Positions 13,534 through 20,697 of a stretch of DNA of 28,135 bases are shown piece after piece. This stretch comes from Firmicutes bacterium CAG:555 (lineage in GTDB: Bacteria > Bacillota > Clostridia > Oscillospirales > Oscillospiraceae). The notes beneath the pieces were generated by a model. That model was given only the letters and a program-made list of their open reading frames with translations, was not told the DNA's origin and did no database searches. Both the position numbers and the translations under genes were made by a program. The stretch covers positions 21,739-49,873 of the forward strand of contig HF986887.1 of the NCBI GenBank assembly GCA_000431075.1. The letters are read 5' to 3'. Every line of letters begins with the position of its first letter. Within the stretch, counting starts at the first letter, position 1.

Positions 13534-15210
13534 ATGCAGCTTAAAAAACGCCTTGTCGCACTACTGCTTGCGCTTGCGATGCTCGTGTCGCTGTGCGGCT
13601 GCGATATATACGATGTGTATGACATTTATGACGCTTTCTTTGCCGAATATGATGAAAATGCGGCCGAGCTTATCTCCAAGACCGGCAACGGCGGCAGGGA
13701 TAACATCGTCAGCTTTGACGAGATGGAGTACAAGCGCCCCGACATTGACGCACTTAAGGCCAAGGCACAGGATGTTGAGGACCTGCTCGGGAACTTTTTC
13801 AAGGTCAAGGATGTTATAATCGAGCTTGATAAATTTGTTGACCTGTACAATAATTTTTATACAATGATGAACCTTGCTTGTGTGCGCTATGACATGGATA
13901 CGCAGGACGAGTTTTATTTTGAGGAGTACAGCTACTGCACGGAGGCAGCAGGTGATGTCGAGTATCTGACGGACGAGTTGCTTTTGGATTGCTCAAATTC
14001 CTCCATGTGCGATTACCTCGACAAGCACTTTTTCGGTGGGCTGCTCGAAGAGCAATACTCCGTCACGGACGGCACGGGCTACACACCCTCGGACGAGCTT
14101 GCCGAGCTTGAGCGCATGGAGGCCGAGCTTGAAAGCGACTACTCCGAGCTTTACGCAGACTACTCCGATGATTTTGACAACGGCAGGTTCAAAAAGCAAA
14201 ACTCCGAGATCGGCAAAATCTACATTGAGCTTATAAAGCTGCGGCATGATATCGCCGAGCAGCGCAACATGAAGTCTTACGAGGAGCTTGCGTATCTGGA
14301 TAACGGCAGGGACTACACCGCCGCTGACCTTGACGGGTATATTGAGGCGATAAAGCAGTTCATCGTACCGCTGTACAAGAAGGCAGACAGCAAGAAAATG
14401 TACGACCGCTCGCTCGTTTCGGCGATGAGCCCGAAAACGGCGCTCTCGACCGTGACGGGTACCGTGGAGGGACTCAACAAGGACATTGACGAGGCGCTCG
14501 GCTACATGCTCAAGTACAAGCTATATGACACGGGAATGTCGGATAGCAAATACGATCAGTCGTATGTGCTGTACCTCAACGATTACGATTCGCCGTTTCT
14601 GTTTTGCAGCCCGTCCGGCTACAGCGACACAGTGCTCACCATCGTGCACGAGTTCGGCCACTATGTTGACGGATATCTGAACTACGGTCTCAACGACAGC
14701 GTCGACACCTCAGAGGTGTTCTCGCAGGGCATGGAGTACCTGCTGCTGTGCAACATGGATGATGTCGAGCAGCTCACCCGCTACAAGATGCTCGATGAGC
14801 TTGAGCTTTATGCGTATCAGGCCTGCCTGAACGAGTTTGAGCATCAGGCGTATGCCATGGACGAAAAGGAGCTCACTGTGAAAGGTCTCAACTCCCTGTA
14901 CTCGGAGCTTCTTAAGGAATACGGCCTTACGGACGATTACAAGGGGCTTGACTGGATATCGGTGACGCACCTGTTCACCTCGCCGTTTTATGTCATCAGC
15001 TACTGCGTGTCCGACAGTGCGGCGTTTGAGTTGTATAACATGGAGCTCAAGAAAAGCGGCTCGGGGCTTGAGATGTACATGAAGCTATTGGAGGAGTCGA
15101 CAAGCTATGACTTTCTCGACCTGCTCGAAGAGTGCGGCATGCGCTCGGCGATATCCGCCGACACTGTCAAGGAAATATCCGCCACGCTTGCGGATAAGCT
15201 TGGGCTATAA
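13534..15210 (+). CDS. Lipoprotein zinc metallopeptidase, M3-like (oligoendopeptidase F type)
   Basis: This 558-residue protein opens with a lipoprotein signal peptide (KKR, a hydrophobic core, then lipobox LCGC with C23 as the lipidated residue), so it should sit on the outer face of the membrane. The catalytic motif HEFGH is at 372-376 and the third zinc ligand is likely E394 in SEVFSQGME, which matches the M3 pattern. Most of the rest is acidic and helical, as in PepF. GGAGGT lies 7 nt before ATG 13534. PepF enzymes are normally cytoplasmic oligopeptidases, so a membrane-anchored version suggests extracellular peptide trimming. It is monocistronic and ends in a terminator shared with trmO. 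Confidence 0.85.
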   Translation: MQLKKRLVALLLALAMLVSLCGCDIYDVYDIYDAFFAEYDENAAELISKTGNGGRDNIVSFDEMEYKRPDIDALKAKAQDVEDLLGNFFKVKDVIIELDKFVDLYNNFYTMMNLACVRYDMDTQDEFYFEEYSYCTEAAGDVEYLTDELLLDCSNSSMCDYLDKHFFGGLLEEQYSVTDGTGYTPSDELAELERMEAELESDYSELYADYSDDFDNGRFKKQNSEIGKIYIELIKLRHDIAEQRNMKSYEELAYLDNGRDYTAADLDGYIEAIKQFIVPLYKKADSKKMYDRSLVSAMSPKTALSTVTGTVEGLNKDIDEALGYMLKYKLYDTGMSDSKYDQSYVLYLNDYDSPFLFCSPSGYSDTVLTIVHEFGHYVDGYLNYGLNDSVDTSEVFSQGMEYLLLCNMDDVEQLTRYKMLDELELYAYQACLNEFEHQAYAMDEKELTVKGLNSLYSELLKEYGLTDDYKGLDWISVTHLFTSPFYVISYCVSDSAAFELYNMELKKSGSGLEMYMKLLEESTSYDFLDLLEECGMRSAISADTVKEISATLADKLGL

Positions 15211-15212
15211 TG

Positions 15213-15245
15213 AAAAAAGAAGATGCATCATGCATCTTCTTTTTT
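15213..15245. terminator. Bidirectional terminator between the peptidase and trmO
   Basis: AAAAAAGAAGATGCA and TGCATCTTCTTTTTT form a 15 bp stem around TCA. The TCA loop is the stop codon (TGA, minus strand) of trmO, so the trmO C-terminus is encoded in the hairpin. Confidence 0.92.
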
Positions 15246-15914
15246 GATATCCAAAACCGTTAAATTGTCGCCGTCTACTTTGAATTTTACATCGAACCCC
15301 GCAAAGCCGAAGCCGTAGACCCGCTCGGGGTCATCGTGGTACTGCGGGCGTGGGTCGTTTGAAAGGACTTGCACGAGCGCCGTCTTTGTGTTCTCATCCA
15401 TGCCGCCGCACAGGCTGTCGGGCAGTTCGACGGTAAGGGTGTGAAACTGTGTTTTCGAGGTAAAGCCGCCGGTTGCATCAGGGTGAGAATCTGCGTAGCT
15501 GATATACGGCTTTATATCGAATATGGGCGTACCGTCCATAAGGTCTGCGCCCTTTATATGAAGCACAGGGCCTCGGTCAGGCGTGAGCTCTACTCTCTCC
15601 AACTCCACCGACGACAGCCCGAGCGAATTTGGTCTGAACGGTGATCGGGTCGCAAACACACCGACATGGACATTGCCGCCCAAGCGTGGTGGTCTGACCG
15701 TCGGCGACCATGTGTCCCGCACGGCTTCGGAAAACTGCCATATCAGCCAGATGTGCGAATACTCGTCCAGCCCCCGCACCGCATCGGGATTGCGGTACTC
15801 GGGTTCAAAAACTATCTCGGCTCCGACCGCCTCGGCGACCCCGCTTTGTCTCGGGATGCCGAACTTTGTCATAAACGGCGAGTGTATGCGTGCTATGGGT
15901 TTTACTTCGGACAT
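15228..15914 (-). CDS. trmO: tRNA (N6-threonylcarbamoyladenosine(37)-N6)-methyltransferase TrmO
   Basis: This 228-residue protein of the TsaA/YaeB/TrmO family uses SAM to methylate t6A37 in tRNAs that read ACY codons. The hallmark GVFATRSPFRPNSLGLSSVE is present, preceded by YSHIWLIW and followed by DGTPIFDIKPYISYAD. The C-terminal DPRPQY and YGFGFAGFDVKF belong to the TrmO C-domain. I chose ATG 15914 because AGGAGG lies 6-7 nt upstream; an earlier in-frame start at 15932 would sit on top of that site. It has a consensus promoter and converges with the peptidase gene. Confidence 0.93.
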   Translation of the reverse strand: MSEVKPIARIHSPFMTKFGIPRQSGVAEAVGAEIVFEPEYRNPDAVRGLDEYSHIWLIWQFSEAVRDTWSPTVRPPRLGGNVHVGVFATRSPFRPNSLGLSSVELERVELTPDRGPVLHIKGADLMDGTPIFDIKPYISYADSHPDATGGFTSKTQFHTLTVELPDSLCGGMDENTKTALVQVLSNDPRPQYHDDPERVYGFGFAGFDVKFKVDGDNLTVLDIKKEDA

Positions 15915-15939
15915 AGCGCACCTCCTTGGCATTTAGCTA

Positions 15940-15968
15940 ATTTTATCGGCATCGGCGCAAAAAGTCAA
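15940..15968 (-). promoter_or_regulatory. Promoter of trmO
   Basis: On the minus strand TTGACT (15968-15963), a 17 bp spacer and TAAAAT (15945-15940). The predicted leader is about 20 nt and contains the AGGAGG. Confidence 0.75.
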
Positions 15969-15980
15969 TCGTGCATAGAA

Positions 15981-16010
15981 AATCTCCTGCATCAAACGAC
16001 GCAGGAGATT
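15981..16010 (-). terminator. Terminator of the oxidoreductase-hypA unit (copy 2)
   Basis: AATCTCCTGC and GCAGGAGATT form a perfect 10 bp stem with a 10 nt loop, followed on the minus strand by a short T-run (TTTTC). It lies 5 bases after the hypA stop. Confidence 0.75.
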
Positions 16011-16015
16011 AATGT

Positions 16016-16360
16016 TTAATACGCTTCGATCTCTTTTATCACATATTCGTTGCCTGTCACGAGATAAGTATTCTCGCTTTGACAATAAGGACAAATTTTT
16101 GCGTATTTCACCGTCGGATAGGTCTGTTTGCAGTCCTCGCAGAAGGTCACTGCCTCGATGTTCTCAACCTTGAGCTCGGCTTCTTTAAGATACTTCGTAT
16201 CCTTCCTCGCCCAATTCCAGCAGTCAACAATGTACTCGGGGATGATGCCGCTGACCTCGCCGATCTGCAGCGTAACGCTGCCGACGGTCGTCAGCTCGTT
16301 CTCATCACAGAGCTTCTCGACTTCCTTGATGACATAAAACACTGTTCCAAGCTCATGCAT
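16016..16360 (-). CDS. hypA: HypA-type metallochaperone (copy 2)
   Basis: This 114-residue protein is the same length as copy 1. It begins MHEL (nickel-ligand His2), carries the zinc site as CEDC and CPYC, and ends VIKEIEAY. A GGAGG site precedes ATG 16360. It starts 20 nt after the stop of the second oxidoreductase, so the two form a tight operon ended by a hairpin. Unlike copy 1 there is no hypB next to it; it would have to work with the HypB encoded at 1644-2321, with a distant HypB, or without GTPase help. Confidence 0.94.
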   Translation of the reverse strand: MHELGTVFYVIKEVEKLCDENELTTVGSVTLQIGEVSGIIPEYIVDCWNWARKDTKYLKEAELKVENIEAVTFCEDCKQTYPTVKYAKICPYCQSENTYLVTGNEYVIKEIEAY

Positions 16361-16380
16361 GGATTTTTCCTCCGGTAAAA

Positions 16381-19122
16381 TTACTTCTTAGCAAACTTTG
16401 CCTTGAGATCCTTTATTGCGATCCTGCCCGCTCTCTTGAGTGCGTAAGGTCCTATGGCCTTGAGCTTATCCTCGGCAGTGTACATCTTCGATGCCTCGGG
16501 TACATCACGGGTAAGGTGGATAGCGTCAAATTCGCACTTGGTGGTGCACAGGCCGCAGCCGATACACCTGTTCTGGTCGACGATGGATGCGCCGCAGCCA
16601 AGGCAGCGGGACGCTTCCTTCTTGACCTGCTCCTCGGTGAAGGTGATGCGGTCGTTCTTCATGGTCTTTGCCTTCTTGGGATCGTGTGCAACGGTCTGAC
16701 GACCCGGCTTGTCGAAGCTCTCGATACCGAGGACGATATCGTTCTTGTTGAGCTCATAGAAGTCACGCAGGTTGCGGTTGAGAGTAAGGCTCTGACCGGG
16801 GTGTACATAGCGGTGGAGGGAAACTGCGCCCTCACGGCCGGCTGCAATTGCGTCGATGGCAAACTTCGGGCCGGTCATGCAGTCGCCGCCGACAAAGATG
16901 TCGGGCTCTGCGGTCTGGAGAGTGATGCCGTCAGCCTCGGCTGCGTCCTTCTTGCCCTTGACCATTGCGCCGGTGTCCAGTTCGCCCCAATCAATCTGCT
17001 GACCGATGGCGCCGATGACGGAGTTGACCTTGATGGTGGTGAACTTGCCGGTGCCGACAGGCTTTCTCTTGCCCTTCTCGTCAGGCTCGCCAAGCTCCAT
17101 GATTTCGACCTTGAGACCGTTGACCTTGCCGTTCTTGTCGCCGAGGATTTCAACGGGAGCGTTGAGGTAGCAGAACTTTACGCCTTCCTCAATTGCCTCT
17201 GCGACCTCTTCCTTATCGGCGGGCATTTCAGCTTCGCTTCTGCGGTAGACGATGTATGCCTCCTCTGCGCCGACACGGATAGCGGTACGGACAACATCCA
17301 TTGCGACATTGCCGCCGCCGATGACTGCGACCTTCTTGCCGAGCTTGACTTCGTTGCCGAGATTTACCTCACGCAAGAAGTCAACGCCGCCGTAAACGCC
17401 GTTGAGGTCTTCGCCCGGGATACCGAGCTTTGCAGACTTCTGTGCGCCGATGCCAAGGAAGAAGCCCTTGTAGCCCTGCTTGCGCAGCTCGGCAATGGTG
17501 ATATCCTTGCCGACCTCAACACCCATCTTGAACTTGACGCCCATCTTTTTGAGGACATCGATCTCGGCGCCGATGACCTTGCGGTCGAGGCGGAAGGACG
17601 GAATGCCGTGGGTGAGCATGCCGCCGGGGACCTTATTGCGGTCGTACACGGTCACGGGGTAGCCCATGTTCGACAGGAAGTATGCACAGCTCAGGCCGGC
17701 AGGGCCTGCGCCGATGACTGCGATCTTCTCCTCGTAATCCTCGGTGGACAGTCTCTTGGTGCGGCGGGGCGGGATGTAGCGGGTCTTTTCATTGAGCTCC
17801 TGCTCGGCGATGAACTTCTTTATCTCGTCGATTGCAACGGGAGCGTCAACGCCGCCTCTGGTGCAGGCGTCCTCGCAGCGGCGGTTGCATATGCTGCCGC
17901 AGACGGCGGGGAACGGGTTATCCTGCTTGATGAGCTTGAGAGCGTCAAGGTAACGCCCCTCTGCAGCCATCTTTATGTAGCCCTGAACGGCGATATGAGC
18001 CGGGCATGCTGCCTTGCAGGGTGCGGTGCCGGACTCGTGGCAGTTTTCCTGATTGTGCTTCTTGTAGTCCTCATCCCACATGTGCGGGCCCCAGTGATTG
18101 TCGTCAGGCAGGGGCTGCTTGGGATACTCGACAGGGCCGGACTTGGTGCAAAGCTTCTGGCCGAGCTTTGCTGCGCCGGCGGGGCAGATCTCAACGCACT
18201 TGCCGCAGGCGACGCACTTTTCGGTATCGACATGGGCACGGTAAGCGGATGCGGACATATTGGGGGTATTGAACAGCTGCGAGGTGCGCAGAGCGTAGCA
18301 GACGCCGGGTGCGCAGTTGCAGATGGCGAAGATCTTGTTCTCGCCGTCGATGTTGGTTATCTGATGGACATAGCCCTCTTCTTCTGCACGACGGAGCACT
18401 TCCATTACCTGCTCGTAAGAAGCATTGTGGATGCCTTCCTTGCCGGTCTCGTAGCAGTACTTTGCGGTGTCGCCGACAGCGATGCACCAATGCTCGGGCA
18501 GGTCGCCGGAGCCACGGTTATTACGGCTCTCGCAATTACGGCAGGAGCAAACGCCGATCTCATAGTAATCGTACTTCTTCAGCCAGTGGGACAGATGCTC
18601 GACGGAGACCGACTGCGACTCATGCTCTATTGCCTTCTCAACGGGGATAACATGCATGCCGACACCTGCGCCGCCGGGAGGCACCATTGCAGTGACCTTT
18701 TCGAGCGGAAGTCTGGTCATGTTCTGGAAGAACTCCGTTACCTCGGGGTGCTTATCCATGGTAGCGGACTTCATGTTAAGAAATTCTGCACTGCCGGGGA
18801 CGAACAGGGGCACGAGCCACTGCTTGTGGTGGTCGTCGTTCTCCCAGTTGTACTCCAAAACGCCCAGCTCGCTCATCTCCTTGAGCTTTGCCTCCAGCTT
18901 TGCCTCGTCCGACCACTTGGTGAGCTTCTTGATCTCGTCAAATGCCAGCGGCTTGCGCTGCGGCATGGCGAGCAGGATCTCTACCATCTCATCGTCGAGG
19001 ACATTGCACAAACCCCAGTATTCGGGATCGGCTTCGGTCAGCGGCTCCAAGCCGAGCTTCTGAGGGATGCGGTCGGTGAGTTTTTTTCCGAGTTTGAACA
19101 GATTTTCTTTGTTTGTTATCAT
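16381..19122 (-). CDS. Multi-cluster Fe-S/FAD/NAD(P) oxidoreductase, GltD/NfnL-like core (copy 2)
   Basis: This 913-residue protein is a full-length paralogue of the 2767-5535 protein, with the same domain order. The N-terminal extension carries C192, C194, C197, C213, C223, C268, C270 and C275. A 4Fe-4S motif follows (C303xxC306xxC309xxxC313), then the DPYD/GltD-like Cys domain (C369, C373, C408, C412, C416, C420). GAGPAG for FAD is at 471-476 and VGGDC near 744-748. The C-terminal ferredoxin motif starts at C853. Here the nucleotide site is canonical, GGGNVAMDV (602-610), and is followed by YRR (626-628), the Arg pair expected to hold the NADPH 2'-phosphate. ATG 19122 is chosen for its AAAGGAG site. 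It has its own promoter and is co-transcribed with hypA copy 2. Confidence 0.88.
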   Translation of the reverse strand: MITNKENLFKLGKKLTDRIPQKLGLEPLTEADPEYWGLCNVLDDEMVEILLAMPQRKPLAFDEIKKLTKWSDEAKLEAKLKEMSELGVLEYNWENDDHHKQWLVPLFVPGSAEFLNMKSATMDKHPEVTEFFQNMTRLPLEKVTAMVPPGGAGVGMHVIPVEKAIEHESQSVSVEHLSHWLKKYDYYEIGVCSCRNCESRNNRGSGDLPEHWCIAVGDTAKYCYETGKEGIHNASYEQVMEVLRRAEEEGYVHQITNIDGENKIFAICNCAPGVCYALRTSQLFNTPNMSASAYRAHVDTEKCVACGKCVEICPAGAAKLGQKLCTKSGPVEYPKQPLPDDNHWGPHMWDEDYKKHNQENCHESGTAPCKAACPAHIAVQGYIKMAAEGRYLDALKLIKQDNPFPAVCGSICNRRCEDACTRGGVDAPVAIDEIKKFIAEQELNEKTRYIPPRRTKRLSTEDYEEKIAVIGAGPAGLSCAYFLSNMGYPVTVYDRNKVPGGMLTHGIPSFRLDRKVIGAEIDVLKKMGVKFKMGVEVGKDITIAELRKQGYKGFFLGIGAQKSAKLGIPGEDLNGVYGGVDFLREVNLGNEVKLGKKVAVIGGGNVAMDVVRTAIRVGAEEAYIVYRRSEAEMPADKEEVAEAIEEGVKFCYLNAPVEILGDKNGKVNGLKVEIMELGEPDEKGKRKPVGTGKFTTIKVNSVIGAIGQQIDWGELDTGAMVKGKKDAAEADGITLQTAEPDIFVGGDCMTGPKFAIDAIAAGREGAVSLHRYVHPGQSLTLNRNLRDFYELNKNDIVLGIESFDKPGRQTVAHDPKKAKTMKNDRITFTEEQVKKEASRCLGCGASIVDQNRCIGCGLCTTKCEFDAIHLTRDVPEASKMYTAEDKLKAIGPYALKRAGRIAIKDLKAKFAKK

Positions 19123-19185
19123 GCGAAAACTCCTTTCGATCATTTTATAATGTCTTGCAACAACATTTCACATTAGCCAAAGTGC

Positions 19186-19214
19186 ATTATAACACTTTAT
19201 TTTCCGGCGGGCAA
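19186..19214 (-). promoter_or_regulatory. Promoter of the second oxidoreductase-hypA unit
   Basis: On the minus strand TTGCCC (19214-19209), a 17 bp spacer and a perfect TATAAT (19191-19186). The predicted leader is about 57 nt. Confidence 0.65.
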
Positions 19215-19309
19215 CACATGTTTCCCAATTTTGTGCGGAAATTAACAAATTTACTTGTCGGACCGAAGAATGAGCTCTCTTGCCATACATATATTCCTTT
19301 GCATGTGTG

Positions 19310-19338
19310 TTGACAAATTTTCGATCGAGTAATACAAT
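19310..19338 (+). promoter_or_regulatory. Promoter upstream of the alkyltransferase-like gene
   Basis: A perfect TTGACA (19310-19315), a 17 bp spacer and TACAAT (19333-19338) predict a start near 19345, leaving an unusually long leader of about 165 nt before ATG 19509. It could instead drive a small RNA; I see no open frame of note in the leader. Confidence 0.65.
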
Positions 19339-19350
19339 CAGTCCGTCCAG

Positions 19351-19481
19351 TTGACAGTAATTAAACATCTTATAAACATCCTAAATTGAGTTGGTCAATG
19401 ACAACCTGAGTTCTGCTTTGACATTTTGTCATGTTGTAGAATTCTGAACGCTCAACATATGACGAATGCACATAATGTCAT
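19351..19481. promoter_or_regulatory. Cluster of TGACA/TGTCA half-sites in the leader region
   Basis: Within the 386 nt between the oxidoreductase and the alkyltransferase-like gene, TGACA or TGTCA recurs. There is TTGACA at 19351, GTCAATGAC at 19394, TGACA-TTT-TGTCA at 19419-19431, and a doubled CATAATGT around TGTCA near 19472-19486. A longer relative, a TGACA/TGTCA palindrome, lies at 19961-19978. These are candidate binding sites for one regulator. Some overlap with -35-like TTGACA boxes, so part of the signal may be promoter sequence. Confidence 0.35.
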
Positions 19482-19508
19482 AATGTATAGAACGGAGATA
19501 GACGCAAT

Positions 19509-19811
19509 ATGACCCGGTTTAACGAACAGGTCTACTCAATAGTCGATAAAATTCCGTGCGGGAAGGTCATGTCCTATGGTCAGATCGCATGGATGCTCGG
19601 CAGGCCGAGGGGTGCAAGGCTCGTCGGCCGGGCAATGCGCTATTGCCCCGAGTGTTTGCCGTGGCAGCGGGTCGTCAAGGCCGACGGCTCGATAGCCGAC
19701 GGCGGTCACCCCGAGATAAGGCGTGCGCTCCTCGAAGCCGAGGGTGTATCCTTTCTCCCCGACGGCAGAGTTGACATGAATATGTGTCTCCTAAACAGCG
19801 AGGACCTATAA
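19509..19811 (+). CDS. Alkyltransferase-like (ATL) DNA-damage recognition protein
   Basis: This 100-residue protein has the fold of the C-terminal domain of O6-alkylguanine-DNA alkyltransferase. It shows IPCGKVMSYGQIA with the nucleotide-flipping Tyr (Y23), the VGRAM segment, and the active-site loop. There the usual PCHRV is replaced by PWQRV (residues 51-55), so the alkyl-accepting Cys is a Trp. This substitution defines ATL proteins, which bind O6-alkylguanine without repairing it and hand the lesion to nucleotide excision repair. GGAG lies about 10 nt before the ATG. It is monocistronic with its own terminator. Confidence 0.9.
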   Translation: MTRFNEQVYSIVDKIPCGKVMSYGQIAWMLGRPRGARLVGRAMRYCPECLPWQRVVKADGSIADGGHPEIRRALLEAEGVSFLPDGRVDMNMCLLNSEDL

Positions 19812-19814
19812 TTC

Positions 19815-19848
19815 AAAAGGCTTTGTACCAATTGGTGCAAAGCCTTTT
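19815..19848 (+). terminator. Terminator after the alkyltransferase-like gene
   Basis: AAAAGGCTTTG and CAAAGCCTTTT form the stem, extended by ACC/GGT around AATT, followed by a T-run. Confidence 0.9.
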
Positions 19849-19915
19849 TCTTTCCCTGACGCACAAATTTCCACTTGTGAAAGCACTGCGCCGCATAAAG
19901 ACACTTGCTCTTGGT

Positions 19916-19978
19916 GTGTTAACACTTTTAGTGCAAAATTACTGTTGGTGTTGTTTAATATGACAAAATTTTATGTCA
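19916..19978. promoter_or_regulatory. Two palindromes upstream of the cstA operon promoter
   Basis: GTGTTAACAC (19916-19925) is a perfect 10 bp palindrome, and TGACA-N8-TGTCA (19961-19978) lies about 20 bp upstream of the predicted -35 box. They fill the otherwise empty gap from 19850 to 19995 and could be activator or repressor sites for the operon. Assignment is inference. Confidence 0.35.
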
Positions 19979-19995
19979 AAACTGTGGACAAACAC

Positions 19996-20024
19996 TTGAT
20001 TTTCACGGTAATTAGGTATATACT
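19996..20024 (+). promoter_or_regulatory. Promoter of the 182-residue protein / cstA operon
   Basis: TTGATT (19996-20001), a 17 bp spacer and TATACT (20019-20024) predict a start near 20031 and a leader of about 77 nt. Confidence 0.65.
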
Positions 20025-20107
20025 GTGAACAAGTTTGGATAAAAATTAACAATTCTCGCTTGCGCATTTTTCTTGCCTATATCTCAGTCAATCGGAGGTA
20101 CTGTTAA

Positions 20108-20656
20108 ATGACCCGTCTTGAAGCCATAGACAAGCTCTGTGACAGCTATTCGGCTTACTTTGACGTTGAACGTTTCAACGACGATGATGCCGAGCTTGCA
20201 GCCACCTGCTTTCTCTATGTTCACTCCGAGAAGTATGTTCTCGTCAAAGCCGCAAAGCTTTGGGAGGCCGACAGCAACGAGTATGTTTACATTTTTTCCG
20301 TTCCGCATCTGACGAAGGAGATATTCACCAGGTGCCGTGACTACGCCTATAACGAGGGTATGTCGCACATTGAGCCCAAGGCCGGTCATATGTGCTCTTA
20401 CATTACGGCGCTGTTTATTTGCGATACCGCCGATGCCGATGCCGTGAAGGCTCTCAAGCGTACAAGGATATACAAGAGCTTCCGTCTTTCCTACTACGGC
20501 TGGATGGATTTCCACACCGGCGTTATCGAGCTTTCTACCAACAAGACCTCCGCTAACGCCAGCGGCCGCTGCACGGCTCAGCTTTTGGACAAAACGCTGC
20601 TCGGCAAGGGCTCCAAGCGCAAAAAGCTCTTTAATAATAGTTTGTTGTTTAAATAA
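20108..20656 (+). CDS. Conserved-looking protein of unknown function, first gene of the cstA operon
   Basis: This 182-residue soluble protein starts MTRLEAIDKLCDSYSAYFDV, with an acidic first half and a basic C-terminal tail (KGSKRKKLF). It has no signal peptide, membrane helix or motif I recognise. A strong GGAGGT site lies 8 nt upstream of ATG 20108. It is followed 41 nt later by cstA with no terminator between, so co-transcription is very likely. Its codon choice is clean and similar to that of cstA, which argues for a real and expressed gene. A regulatory or accessory role for the transporter is possible but unsupported by motif. Confidence 0.85.
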   Translation: MTRLEAIDKLCDSYSAYFDVERFNDDDAELAATCFLYVHSEKYVLVKAAKLWEADSNEYVYIFSVPHLTKEIFTRCRDYAYNEGMSHIEPKAGHMCSYITALFICDTADADAVKALKRTRIYKSFRLSYYGWMDFHTGVIELSTNKTSANASGRCTAQLLDKTLLGKGSKRKKLFNNSLLFK

Positions 20657-20697
20657 ATTTTTATTTATAAACAATTTTTTGAAAGGGGAAAAACCAA

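Noticed and set aside
16516..19176. Open frame of nearly 890 codons on the plus strand opposite the second oxidoreductase
   Set aside because: Same antisense effect as in copy 1. The fact that both paralogues give a similar long antisense frame reflects shared codon usage, not a second gene.
19113..19313. 66-codon frames on both strands between oxidoreductase copy 2 and the alkyltransferase-like gene
   Set aside because: No ribosome site, AT-rich random-looking translations, and overlap with the predicted promoters.
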